Positions 1-30,121 of a stretch of 64,000 bases of DNA are shown one piece after another. Position numbers and translations under genes: made by a program. Positions within the stretch are counted from its first letter, which is position 1; every line of letters starts with the position of its first letter. The notes below the pieces were generated by a model. That model saw only the letters and a program-made list of their open reading frames with translations, was not told the DNA's origin and did not search any database. Source of the stretch: Aplysia californica (lineage: Eukaryota; Mollusca; Gastropoda; Aplysiida; Aplysiidae); assembly GCF_000002075.1 (NCBI RefSeq), contig NW_004797331.1, forward strand, positions 1,504,770-1,568,769, written 5' to 3'.

Positions 1-1968
1 TCTGGTGTGTGGAAAAATGAATTTCCGATTTAAAAAAATATAAAATGCAGTTCATTTTTTTTATCCACTTTTTGCAAGCAGTCTTTAGGGACGGGTTGTT
101 TCTTTTTTCTTTTAATCCAAGGATTGCTTTATCCCCGTGAAGGTTCTTGAGTAAAAGGCAACATTAACATTGCTTGCAGAGTGCTTATGTAATTAATCTT
201 CTGAAAAAAAACCCCAACTCCCCTTTAAACTGCGACGTCAAAAAAGAAAGGGGTGACAGAAGCCCAGTTCCACAACATCATATACAATGTACTTGGTGGC
301 CAGATACAAGTGCGAGTAGAAAGACATTTATACAAAAAACGCGTAGGCCTACAGCCCCACGAACTTAAACGCTAAACCCTAATGTAGATCGTTAGCCTTG
401 GCGATTAGGTCAAGCTGGCTCAAAAAGGCAAGTTATTTTATAACATAGGCTAATAGGCTATAACTCTTTTGGCCAGTCTATGATGTAGTTACCTCCCTTG
501 TGTGACACATCGTCCCAAGCCGACAACGAATACGAAATACAATACTTTGGTTTCTTTTGAAAACATGTAATCGAGTCTGTCAGTTTTGGCCTTGACCATG
601 AACCAATGGCCAAATGGATACTTTGTCGGTCTTTTCATTCGGATTTGTGCTTTGATAATTGAATATTGCTGTTTTAGGATTTGGTGCTTTTAGCTACTTA
701 ATGTACTTACCATCTTGGATTAATGAAATCCGTTAAAAATTACTTGGAATTATCTCAACCAAGGAAGTTATAACCTCTTTGGAATCAACGCATTTCTTTT
801 TGCTCCCGCTGGTTTGATTCAATGATAGTACATAACAAGATGGGCCACTTCTCTCTTTGAGCCAATTAAAAAAGTGTCCTCAAAATTTGGTGGCGCCCTC
901 TTCACAAAAGCGCACTCTTTGCGAACAGAGTTACCCTACTTGAGTTATAAAAAATCAAAGTGAAACTAGCAAGTTTTGGGATAAATTTCGGAAGAACGCT
1001 TTTTTAAAATGGTTACCCTGACAAAAAAGCTTTTCCGGAGGAAAGGGTGATGGTTTTTTTCGTTTAATTTGACTTTAGAATGAAAGGCGAGAGGTCATTA
1101 AAATATAAAAAAAACTAAAACTCCGCACTGAACGTACCCGAACTGCTGATGAACAGCAGTCGATCTGCGCACGCAAGGAGGTGCTATTCCTATTCTTCTT
1201 CTGGAAAAACGAAAGAGAGCTTCAAAACAGACTGCAGCGCCATCTGAAGCAAAGCGCATACTTCCTGCGGACACTTTTTTGGCTGAGTGGCCCATCTTGT
1301 TATTTACTATCATTGTTTGATTTTAGCCTCTGCGGACTCGATATATAGAGATCTAAGCGGCCGGTGGAATCGAACCCTGTTTAGTCATTGGCATTATTTT
1401 AGACTGCCTTGCGCCTACACATCTGCGGCCGAAACAACGTGATTTAAAAGTTAAAAGTAAGCATTGCTGTCTCTGTTCGTTGTTCACTTTTTTATGTGTA
1501 TAATTATGAAAACAAATAATTATGTTGTTGTTCATAAAAAAGGCAAATGGGCTGAACCCACGTGTCTTGGTCTTATCAAACTTCTGGTAGTTTTCGTCTT
1601 CTCCCAAACACGCTTTCCGACGCCGACGGTGCCATGAACTTTCATGAAGCCATGGCCATGTGTGTGCTGAATCTTTGTCCAAATTTGGGCTACACTCATG
1701 AGACATAATTATTACTTCTAGAGATCTAGATTCTAGGTCTAGAATCTAGATCTAGCAGATATTTGTCAAAGAACTATTTTTCCTTGCAGTCTATCTGACT
1801 AGACTCTAGATTTCTAGAGTTATCCTGTGGTGCGATCTACCATAAGCGATCTTCTGTGGTCTGGAAGCTACAGGTCGATCTTCATGATTTTTTCGCCAGA
1901 AGTTAGAAAGACTTCCTCTCTAGATCTATACGGTGTATCGCATTACTGTAACAGCAGTTTGAAATTCC
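1..1968. other. Gene-free flank
   Basis: AT-rich sequence with no coding exon. A B-box-like GGAATCGAACC (reverse) near 1366 hints at an old tRNA-derived repeat. CTAGAT clusters begin at 1712. Confidence 0.6.
1712..1824. repeat. CTAGAT/TCTAGA palindromic hexamer cluster
   Basis: Overlapping AGATCTAGATTCTAG-type strings. Similar clusters occur at 2018-2036, 2944-2966, 5576-5598, 7141-7170, 16091-16123, 16465-16500, 53372-53420, 53623-53703, 55219-55240 and 60380-60400. Confidence 0.8.
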
Positions 1969-2244
1969 GGCGCTTTTTCGGTAGTTCCCACCCCCCTTAT
2001 TTGATAGAGGCTGACCTACATCTAGATCTAGATCTATACTACGTTTGATTCGCGGCAAGCTAAGATGTCAAACCTAACAATTGCTAAACATTAAATTGTG
2101 GTAAAATTCAGGGGGGCAGCCCCTCTGAAACCCCCCACCTTGTTTTTATTAGGTCAGGGGGGCAAGCCCCCCTGAAACCCCCCTACTCTTGGGGCCAAAA
2201 CCGGTGAATGACAAATGCGGGGTGGGAACTACCGAAAAAGCGCC
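1969..2244. mobile_element. hAT-like MITE, copy 1
   Basis: Perfect terminal inverted repeats of at least 25 bp start GGCGCTTTTTCGGTAGTTCC. GAAATTCC flanks both sides (1961-1968 and 2245-2252), an exact 8-bp target duplication typical of hAT elements. The 276-bp body contains a CTAGAT tract, a 'tttgattcgcgg' stretch and two 'ggggggca..cccct' hairpins. It has no coding potential. Confidence 0.8.
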
Positions 2245-2613
2245 GAAATTCCTATTCCTATATGTTGTGGTGGTGCTTGTTTGGTAACAAGTGTCTGGTT
2301 GATACGCAAGGTGTCTGTTTGGTGCAACGCAACATATATCGTCTGGTTGAGTGCGCAATAGTACTTACCATGTTTACAGCTGGCTCTAGATCTAGATTTA
2401 GATCTCGCTCTTTTCTGACATTTTTCATCTTTTTCTATCCTGGCCTTGTCTTCTTTTCCTTGCAAGAAGTTCCTGTACAGACCGTAACAGAAGGCCAAGG
2501 TCAATGAGGCGTGTTCTTTTTGGGAGCTGTGCGCCCCCTAACAGGAGATTTCCTTACACCGTGTGTATGTGTTTTGATAATGGATAAAAAGAACGAAAAA
2601 ACCGAAGTGACTA

Positions 2614-2664
2614 TTTCTCCGAACGTTGGGAGAAATATTGCCGATCTTTATTTCTCCGAACGGC
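2614..2664. repeat. Palindromic CCGAACGTTCGG-type units
   Basis: A near-perfect palindrome TTTCTCCGAACGTTGGGAGA is followed by 'tattgccgatcttta' and a second half-unit. The same unit recurs three times at 5845-5936. Position just outside the foldback element suggests subterminal repeats of a DNA transposon. Confidence 0.5.
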
Positions 2665-3223
2665 TTCCGGTCTCGTGATTTTTTGCCTATTCATTGCGAG
2701 AGTTCGGCGCTGCGCTTTTCCCTTTCGTCAGCCCGCAGCCACCTCCCGAATCGTCAGCCACCTCCCAACCTTTGACACGGGTCAAACTTCCATCTATTTA
2801 TAGGTAGTTACCGGAACATGTATAGGTGAAGTGATGTGCCGTGACAGTCGCGTTATTTATTGAGATTGTTTTGGTCTCTCTTTACTCATCACCACGAGAA
2901 TTTCTTGAGGTTTTTCCTTGGACTCAGCCTTTACTAAAATCTCGAATCTAGATCTAGATCTAGAGTTGTAATCTAGTGGCAGGTTGCAGATTTCTGTTAT
3001 CCAGTATATTCAAGAGATTAAATAAATTGGACTAGACTCTAGAAGTAGACTCTTCTACTTCTACTTCTAAACCTTCGAGATTACAAAGGCCAAGCCTAGG
3101 CTTGTAAGGATTCGTTTGGTTAAAAGTGTTGTTTAACACAAAGACATAGTCTAAGAAGTTAGCAAACCTAACACATTTTTTTCTAACGAAATGAAGTTTA
3201 AATTGACTTTTATGTTTTTATAT

Positions 3224-3337
3224 CGAAGTGTATACAGACCCGGTAACCGGGAACAAAGTCACGAAGTATACAGACCCGGTAGGGGAACTCTTTTGTGATT
3301 TCGGGAAGTTTCAGCCCCCAGACCCGGAAGAAATCTA

Positions 3338-3374
<37 letters not shown>

Positions 3375-3864
3375 GAGGGGGTGGGGTGCTAGCAAAATGT
3401 ATTTGACATGCCCCAGTTGGCAGGAGGAAGGAACGAGAGAAAGATAGAGTGGGAAATAGGTGGGGACAAAGAAAGACAGAGACAAACAAAGAAAAAGAGA
3501 AGGCGAGCGATACACAGAGGAGAGAGAAAGAGAGAGAGGGGGGGGGGGACTGCTCGATTGAAATTATGACATTGTAACTTGTTCTTTTCTTCAAATTGTG
3601 ATTCCTCCAACTCCCAAACGGAGGAAAAACGATCGTTCATCGAAAAGACATCCGCAATCTTCATTTAGATCTAGGCTAGCCGCGAAACTAGATCAAAGAT
3701 TTAAGTCTGTCTGCCTAGATCTACACCATAGACCTAGAAGAACCTAGGTAGTCTACCCTGAGCCAAGAGGGCGCTGAAACTCTCCGAAATCACAAAAGAG
3801 TTCCCTTACCGGGTCTGTATACTTTGTGACTTTGTTCCCGGTTACCGGGTCTGTATACACTCCC
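3224..3864. mobile_element. MITE with about 85-bp terminal inverted repeats and 9-bp duplication
   Basis: The termini AGTGTATACAGACCCGGTAA (left) and the same sequence reverse-complemented at the right extend inward for about 85 bp through 'gaacaaagtca', 'gtatacagacccggta' and 'actcttttgtgatttcgg'. TTTTTATAT flanks the element at 3215-3223 and 3865-3873, an apparent 9-bp target duplication as in Mutator-like elements. It sits wholly within the 2701-4584 inverted-repeat element, so it inserted later. Its ends resemble those of the GTGTCTAC family. Confidence 0.6.
3338..3375. repeat. (TG)n(AG)n microsatellite
   Basis: About 8 TG followed by about 11 AG units. Confidence 0.95.
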
Positions 3865-4225
3865 TTTTTATATTGTCAATAAGAGATCAAGTTTAATCAC
3901 CTAGTCATTTAAGTAAGGAAGTGGCTATCCTCACCCGGGGTGAGAATAAAAACCCTACGATTGACCTCTCACCCCGGGTGAGACTTGCCAGCGTTGGCTA
4001 TTCTCACCCAGTGTAGTGTGAAAGAAGACTTGTTTTTCGTAATTTTGAAATACTTTCTATCGGTGTGGATGATCAAATTGACAAAAGCAAAGGAAAAAAT
4101 GACGTTATAGCACAAAAGTAAGCTAATTTGATCGTCTACAAAGATGCTATGGCTCTTTCACTTTTCGAATCGAGCCGAACTACGCGGGTCGCCATTTTGT
4201 TTTGCCTGGAAGATCTACTCCTCCC

Positions 4226-4228
<3 letters not shown>

Positions 4229-4275
<47 letters not shown>
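4229..4275. repeat. (CT)n microsatellite
   Basis: About 23 CT units inside the foldback element. Confidence 0.95.
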
Positions 4276-4279
<4 letters not shown>

Positions 4280-5106
4280 GCAATTTATTAAATCTGCAAC
4301 CTGCAACTAGATTACAACTAGATCTAGATTCGAGACTTTTTTGTAAAATCAGAGTCCAGGGAAAAACATCAATTAAATTCGTGTGGTGCAGATGAGTATA
4401 GAGAGACCAAAACAATATCTCTATTATGACTATCATTGCGCATCTCTTCGCCTAATACATGTTCCGGTAGCTTTAACTACCTATAAATAGATGGAAGTTT
4501 GACCCGTGTCAAAGGTTGGGAGGTGGCTGACGACTCGGGAGGTGGCTGCGGGTTGACGAAAGGGAAAAGCGCTTCGGCGCTAACTTTCATTCTGCCTCTG
4601 GTCTGGGAAGGAACGCCGCATGGCAAGCCCGTCTTCAGACAACTTTCAGTTACACCCACCACACACCCACCACCATCATGCACATATGTACACACACAAA
4701 CTTATACACACACTAACTAAACATGATCAGTGGGCAACTTTTGAATATATGACGAGCTGAGCTGTGGATGGAGAGACAGTGTGAGTGACAGAGCAGGTGA
4801 AAGGAAGAATGTACGAGTGTATCCACAGGCGACAGCAACTACAAGGCGACGACACCGACCCCCCAGGCCTGGTCCACAGCTCACGAACGAAAGGAATGTG
4901 GCTAAGGCAGTAGGCAATGTTTTGCTAATATTATTGTCCATGGTTCGCAGGGTGCTAGGGAATGAGTGAGATTTTCTTTGTGTGTGCCTGGAGGGAGGGG
5001 GTGGGGTGTGAAAGTCATGCGGACGGGGATGAGCCGCGGGAGAGAACAGAACACGGGAATTCAATGAATGAGTGAAACTGAAAGAGAGGAACGACTCATG
5101 AGCCCT

Positions 5107-5109
<3 letters not shown>

Positions 5110-5157
<48 letters not shown>
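5110..5157. repeat. (TA)n microsatellite
   Basis: About 24 TA units. Confidence 0.95.
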
Positions 5158-5160
<3 letters not shown>

Positions 5161-5844
5161 GTTTAGAATCTAATGAAGGTAGGAACATCAAATTAAATGA
5201 CGTTACACTATACAACACTCCCCCTCCCCCTTTTTCCCCAACAAAAAAAAAATTGATAGAAAAACAACACATCAGAACAATAACAAGAAAGAAAAAAATA
5301 CACACTAACAAAATAAAACACCAAAAAGAGGGGAAAATAAAAGTAACTGTAACGTATTCAACAAATCAACGTGGTGACAACAAGTGAGAAAGAGAGGAAG
5401 TGAAGCTAGGTGAACTTTCTTTCAAAAGTAAAGAGGTTCGGTTTCTTTCTTCTTTTTTTTTTTTATTTGACTTTTATTCCCCGATTTGGGGACCAAAAAG
5501 TCGAGCCACGATTGATTGGTCGCAGCAGCGACAAACGCAGATGCTAGTTCTATGTGTCGTTATCAATAACCCTCCGTAGATCTAGATCTAGATCTAGACA
5601 GCACAAGAGTGAACACAACACATTAAGTTTAAGAGCAGCACCCTTCATAGGCAACACGTCATATATATATATATAGCGAAAAACTGTTTGAAACTGTAGT
5701 ATTTCTTTATATAAATATTTACTGCAGACATTTTTTGTACCGATTGAACCATATTGCATACGAACAATCTTTGGTAGGCATATACTATAATTATAGATCT
5801 ATATAATATCCGAAATTTGGGGAAAGGGTGTGATTTCAGAGTAT

Positions 5845-5936
5845 TCGGAGAAATAATGCCCAGCTTTATTTTCCCGAACGTTCAGAGAAATAGTGCCTAG
5901 CTTTATTTTCCCGAACGTTCGGAGAAATAGTGCCGG
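5845..5936. repeat. Tandem palindromic units, about 40-bp period
   Basis: Successive copies of 'ttcggagaaatartgcc' joined by 'agctttattttcccgaacg'. The junction CCGAACGTTCGGAGAAA is self-complementary with the preceding TTTC-type bases, so each unit can form a hairpin. Confidence 0.6.
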
Positions 5937-5944
5937 CCAAAACA

Positions 5945-6196
5945 GAAAGGTGCTGTGGACACAAGAAGGTGAAAGAAGTAAACAAGAATTAGACTATACC
6001 TAGACTAGTATTTTTAAAGGAAAAAGGACAAAAAAGAAGAAGAAAAAGATGTGAAAAGAAGAAATTGAAAAAGAAAGGTGCTGAGGACACAAGGAGGTGA
6101 AAGAAGAAAACAAGAATTAGACTATACCTAGACTAGTATTCTTAAAGGAAAAGGACAAAAAAGAAGAAGAAAAAGACATGAAAAGAAGAAATTGAA
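5945..6196. repeat. Tandem duplication, 128-bp unit, two copies
   Basis: Units 5945-6072 and 6073-6196 both run from 'gaaaggtgctg.ggacacaag' through 'gaattagactatacctagac' to 'gaaaagaagaaattga'. They differ at only a few positions. Purine-rich, with no reading frame. Confidence 0.85.
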
Positions 6197-6977
6197 CATT
6201 TTGGAGATTAAATTTCCATATTAATTAATTTTGACATCTTGAATACATTAACTGATCATCTTCCAATGGCAATATAATGCATCCAAACGGAAGGAAAACA
6301 GTCTGTTTCAGTGCACAGTGCAGGTCATAAAGAAATAACTTAATAAGTAAAACAGCCAAAGGGCCTAGAAGTAGAAGCCACACTATCAATGCCAAAAGGC
6401 AAAAAAGCTGATATTGCGCACTGAAACGGACGGCACAAATTTGGTCTGCTTCTCAGTGCGCAACCCTATCTGGCATGTTCCTGAGCATTAAGAAGCAGTC
6501 TGCGATAGTATTTATCGATTCTAGTATACATTCTACGATACATTAGAGCTAGATTAACTATATGTGCTAAATAATCGTCTACTCAAGCGCTTAGTAAATT
6601 CCAGATACCGGTTACGAAAACCATCAGTATAAAGGGGCAAAACTTTCCGACACCGTAGAATCATGTGTGTTGACAGGTACCTCCAAAACGAAAGTGAAAT
6701 AAGCTGCATTCAGCGCATGCTCACAGAAAGTGACCTCGTTTTCGCTGTTCTTATCCAAAACAAAGCAGGAGACCGGGGGTTGCGCACCCAAACAGCAACG
6801 CAGTGACGCTGTTAGACTCCTAGTTGAAGGTTTAATCCACGATAAACTTTAGGCTATAATGCCATAACTGCCATAACATAAACCCTTGCCTTTAATTTAG
6901 GCCTAAATGACAATAAAGTTGAAAATCATGAAACGCCACCAGACGGGCATGCCATGTTTTGATTGTTATAATGAATT

Positions 6978-7209
6978 GGCACTTTTTCGGTTGTTCCCAC
7001 CCCGCAATTGTCATTGGCCCGTTTTGGCCCCAAGAGTAGTAGTATGGGGATTTCAGGGGGACTGATAGAAATATATGTTGGGGGGGTTGATGTTTTGCAG
7101 TTGTTAGGTTTGTTATTTTAGCTCGCCGCGAATCAAACGTATAGATCTAGATTCTAGATGTAGATCTAGGCTCACATAAGGAGGGTGGGAACTACCGCGA
7201 AAAAGCGCC
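6978..7209. mobile_element. hAT-like MITE, copy 2 (opposite orientation)
   Basis: The ends are GGCACTTTTTCGGTTGTTCC and (reverse complement) GGCGCTTTTTCGCGGTAGTT. The flanks AATGAATT (6970-6977) and CATGAATT (7210-7217) match at 7 of 8 bases. The inside is the reverse of copy 1: 'ttggccccaagagtag', 'gcgaatcaaacgta' and a CTAGAT tract. It is older and more diverged than copy 1. Confidence 0.75.
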
Positions 7210-7352
7210 CATGAATTATCCTCTGAATTTGATGTTTATGCCGTGAAATGAGGCCTCTAGATCTATGTTAACTGATTTACACAAACAATTTTGAGGAAGA
7301 TTGAAGTTGAAGAATACCGAACCACTCATATACATTATTGCGCGAGAATGTG

Positions 7353-7374
7353 GGGGGGGGGGGGGGGAGGGGGG
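7353..7374. repeat. Poly-G tract
   Basis: Near-continuous G, broken by one A. Confidence 0.9.
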
Positions 7375-7415
7375 CCTCCCCCTTGACAAAATCTAAATGA
7401 ATAGATCTACCGGTC

Positions 7416-7520
7416 CGAGATTCTCCATTGAGAGATAAAAATTGGGGAAAATCATGAATTCCTAAGGTTGAGACATAAGCAAAGTCAGTCAGCTGGTCCG
7501 GTATTCTTCGATCTTACCAA
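7416..7520. repeat. Dispersed repeat X, copy 1
   Basis: Shares 'gagattctccattgagaga', 'ggggaaaatcatgaattcc' and 'ctggtccggtattcttc' in the same order with 53046-53149. Family unknown. Confidence 0.7.
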
Positions 7521-7607
7521 TTTTGTATCAACATGATGTTGTATATATTTCATGATCTAATTTTTCCATAGAAAAGGCTAGCCGTACTTAAACTTAATGC
7601 TTTCGGA

Positions 7608-8402
7608 GTGTCTACGTACACGGTAACCGGAATGAAAATAAATCAATATATTTTGTCCTGTGCTGCCACTTGCTGAAAAAAAGAAGGTCTTACAAGCGTC
7701 TTGTCTGGCTCGCCATCGTGACCTTCCCATAGCTGGTACTAACCGTTGGTGTCGGCTCTTTCCCAGAGCCGGTACTGGAGGCCAGGTGTCGGTACTGACA
7801 CCTCCTTCGGTAGAACCGGGAGTTCCGGTACTGGGTGTCGGTACCTGCCCATCCCTAGTCTACGTACACGGTAACCAGGCACCTAGTCTCAGTATCAACG
7901 TACACGGTAACCGGAATGAAAATAAATCAATATTTGTCCTGTGCTGTCACTTGCTGAATTTTAAAAAAAAAGAAGGTCATACAATACAAGCATCTTGTCG
8001 GGCTCGCCATCATGACCGGTCAGTGAACCTGTGCCTGTGCATCACATATTGTGAGTACCGGTTGGGGTCACCAAAGTTCATTCAAAGTCTGTGTGCTGCG
8101 AAGTATAGGGCTCTGGAATGGGGGGAATTCTTCTTCTTTTTTTTTTTTTAGGTACCGTCAGGGGAGGGGTGGGGATGAAGGCAACACCGGATGACAAAAA
8201 CTAAACTTGGAGTTCTGAACTGCCCGGTTACAGTGTACGTCACACTGAGACTACATGCCCGGTTGCCGGTTACCGTGTACATAGATATTGAGGCTACATG
8301 CCCGGTTTCTGTGTACGTGACACTGAGACTACTTGCCCGATTGCCAGTTATTGTGTACGTATACACTGAGGCAAGGTGCCCGGTTACCGTGTACGTAGGC
8401 AC
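7608..8402 (+). mobile_element. GTGTCTAC family, two copies in tandem
   Basis: The outer ends are GTGTCTACGTACACGGTAAC and GTAGGCAC (reverse GTGCCTAC). A first partial copy 7608-7735 ('aatgaaaataaatcaatat', 'ctgccacttgctga', 'ctcgccatcgtgacc') is followed by a GC-rich 'ggtactg' stretch. A second copy begins near 7856 and runs to 8402, ending in three rows of 'cccggttnccgtgtacgt'. No protein is encoded. Related copies are at 9105, 21864 and 36589. Confidence 0.6.
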
Positions 8403-9746
8403 TCCAGTTACGGGGAAATGACCGTAGAGGGGCCAGGGCTGAGGTTACCGTGGCTGATGCTCCACAGGATCGTGTTCGTGTCTGACTGAATGGTCACAGT
8501 CAGGGGTGTCAGTTTGAAGCCAAGTCCCAGAAATTTGGCTCTTTTGGATTGCGCCTGGCCCGGAGAATTTCTGTTGGCTCTTTGGCTCTTTTTTTTTTGG
8601 CTCCAAACTCCAAATGTTAAAGAAGGAAACGAAGAAAAAAAGAAAAAGAAAAAATAGGCCTAAAAGAAAAAAATATGAAAATGAAAAAAAAGCTTGGATT
8701 GCTTAGTTATTTAACTAGTTAACATGATTTAACGCCTTCGCCCATTTGGTCTGAATATTTTACAACCCTTCTACCGTCGTGCAAGAGCATTAGAATCTAG
8801 TCTCGTGTCACGTTACGTTCGTACACGCTCTCTGTTCCTTGAACCATAATTTGTTGTGTGCAGGCAGAGAGGCCTGCCATCATTAAGTGTGTAAACTACG
8901 AATGGTCCGGCCGGTCTCACATCCCGCGCAGTAGCGTCGGTAGTGAGAGATATTTTTTACTGGAGGGGCGAAAAGTGTTTTTACATTATTCTGAATCGTA
9001 ATTCTCCATATCCCATATCCCGACTATTCTGTAAGAGACTTCCTTCATCTCATGGTATGGAACGCTTGAAGCAGGCCGAATTACATTTTAATTAACAAAA
9101 ATATGAATGAACTTTGGTGACCTCAACCGGTACTCACAATGTGATGCACAGGCACAGGTTCACTGACCGGTCACGATGCTTGTATTGTATGACTTTCTTT
9201 TTTTTCAGCAAGTGGCAGCACAGGACAAATATTGATTTACACGGTAACCAGGCAGTGTCATCCGATGTTGCCTTCATCCCCCACCCCTCGGGGGGGGGGG
9301 GGAGAGAGAGAGAGAGAGGGAGAGAGAGAGAGAGAGACCCCTCGGGGGGGGGGGGGGGGTGAGAATATATGTGGCCTTTTTTGGAAGCTATTCTAGATCT
9401 AGTCTTGCACTGATGTGGGCATTCCTCTTATCGAATTTAGACTTTTTAAAAATTGCTGGATTTGGGTAAAAAGGTAAGGTATTCTACCCTCAGATTTCCC
9501 TTACAGGCCTAAGCCTAATTAAATTGTTTTCTGTAACAATACAATTCGATTCTTTTGCACTGAACTGTCAATTTCTTCTTCTAAAGCGATCAAGGGCCCT
9601 ATAGCCTACTCAGAATTAAACACTATCAGGAAATATGGGGATGGAGACTATTACCCGAATTTACCAAGTCTGAATAAATAACGTTCCGGACTCGAACTCG
9701 AATTCATAGTTAGCCTAGATGTCATGAATTCTTTGTTCTTCACAGC
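8403..9746. other. IMPDH upstream region
   Basis: Apart from the permuted GTGTCTAC copy it shows no repeat family I recognise. It ends in the polypyrimidine tract and acceptor of the first coding exon. The IMPDH leader exon and promoter must lie here or further left but could not be placed. Confidence 0.5.
9105..9360 (-). mobile_element. GTGTCTAC family, permuted copy ending in G/GA tracts
   Basis: 'actttggtgacctcaaccgg', 'ggttcactgaccggtcacga' and 'gcagcacaggacaaatattg' match the 36.6-kb copy. The end with 'acacggtaaccaggcag' and 'tgttgccttcatc' follows the 'tattgattt' part here, whereas it precedes it at 36.6 kb. That order is expected at a tandem junction. G and GA runs follow from 9290 to 9359. 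Confidence 0.5.
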
Positions 9747-29049
<19,303 letters not shown>

Positions 29050-29471
29050 ACAACAAGAGTGGAGACTTCTTACAGGTCATATGGCACCACTCTACACAGC
29101 TAAAATGCCACATTGCACCCAAGGCCAGGGTCGTCTGTTGGCGTCAACTTTCAATGTCCAGATGAGGATTAAAATTCGTTTATCTTCTTCTTATGGCCGT
29201 CTCACACAATGCAATGGCAAGCCCTTCTTCTCCACTGCCAGACCTGGGATGGTTTCTTGCTCAATTCTTCCAGCCTTGGCTTGTCTCCTCAAGTGTTCCA
29301 GCATTGACTCATCTCCTTTTCTGTTTCACTCGTCTGTCCCCATCTTTGTCACTGTGCCGGTTTATCTGAATGGTGGGGTTTTCCCCCTCAGCTCCTTGGA
29401 GAATTTTGGGAAGGCCTTTTAGATGTAAACTGGAGCTGTGTTCAGCTGCCAGGGCTTGTCGTGCCCTGAGA

Positions 29472-29477
29472 AATAAA
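29472..29477 (+). terminator. Poly(A) signal of IMPDH
   Basis: AATAAA lies 423 bp past the IMPDH stop codon. The region between has mixed composition and no other gene, so a 3'UTR of roughly 440 bp is the simplest reading. A longer form is possible. Confidence 0.55.
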
Positions 29478-29697
29478 TGTTAGCAGTTTGATGACCTAGT
29501 AAGGCCACAGGTGTTTTTTTTTTTTTTTACATTCTTGATCATTTTTTAATTCTAATGTCAGTTTGTGTATCGGGTATTCTTTGTTTTTTTGTTTAAAACA
29601 GGAATTGTAAGTTCTGTTTCCAGTCCTGCCCTTTTGCTGCTGCCTCCTTCAACTGTTTATACTGTCTCTTAGTCTTTGTCCTTGTTTTTTTTTTTTG

Positions 29698-30121
29698 NNN
29701 NNNNNNNNNNNNNNNNNNNNNNNNNNNNNNNNNNNNNNNNNNNNNNNNNNNNNNNNNNNNNNNNNNNNNNNNNNNNNNNNNNNNNNNNNNNNNNNNNNNN
29801 NNNNNNNNNNNNNNNNNNNNNNNNNNNNNNNNNNNNNNNNNNNNNNNNNNNNNNNNNNNNNNNNNNNNNNNNNNNNNNNNNNNNNNNNNNNNNNNNNNNN
29901 NNNNNNNNNNNNNNNNNNNNNNNNNNNNNNNNNNNNNNNNNNNNNNNNNNNNNNNNNNNNNNNNNNNNNNNNNNNNNNNNNNNNNNNNNNNNNNNNNNNN
30001 NNNNNNNNNNNNNNNNNNNNNNNNNNNNNNNNNNNNNNNNNNNNNNNNNNNNNNNNNNNNNNNNNNNNNNNNNNNNNNNNNNNNNNNNNNNNNNNNNNNN
30101 NNNNNNNNNNNNNNNNNNNNN
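29698..30121. other. Assembly gap (424 N)
   Basis: A run of N preceded by a long T/G run. Sequence 3' of IMPDH is missing here. Just after it 'gacacattctttgctggcag' recurs imperfectly 56 bp on, so a tandem repeat may have caused the gap. Confidence 1.

Larger units (their letters stand above)
2701..4584. mobile_element. 1.9-kb inverted-repeat (foldback) element
   Basis: The left arm 2701-2991 and the right arm 4289-4584 are inverted copies of about 290 bp. Shared phrases in order: 'gcgcttttccctttcgtca', 'cgcagccacctcccga', 'cctttgacacgggtcaaac', 'tagttgtaatctag' and 'gcaggttgcagattt'. The arms differ by scattered changes and small gaps. The centre holds a second MITE (3224-3864), a (TG)(AG) tract and a (CT) tract. 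There is no transposase frame. The outer ends are not precisely resolved. Confidence 0.65.
4585..6977. other. Gene-free repeat region
   Basis: Holds the TA tract, the palindromic units, the 128-bp tandem duplication and CTAGAT tracts. The long frames over 4717-5311 are read through the TA repeat. No gene seen. Confidence 0.6.

Noticed and set aside
1358-1440. tRNA-like B box (GGAATCGAACC on the + strand)
   Set aside because: The stems do not fold into a cloverleaf and the A box is unclear; kept only as a hint of an old repeat.
3210-3664. Overlapping - strand frames rich in Ser/Leu/Phe
   Set aside because: They are generated by the (TG)(AG) tract and A/G-rich DNA inside a MITE.
4717-5311. 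Long - strand frames with tyrosine-isoleucine runs
   Set aside because: They are read through the (TA)n microsatellite and low-complexity flanks, with no protein-like composition.
7660-8151. 163-codon + strand frame
   Set aside because: It lies inside tandem GTGTCTAC elements and ends in a T run; no domain is recognisable.
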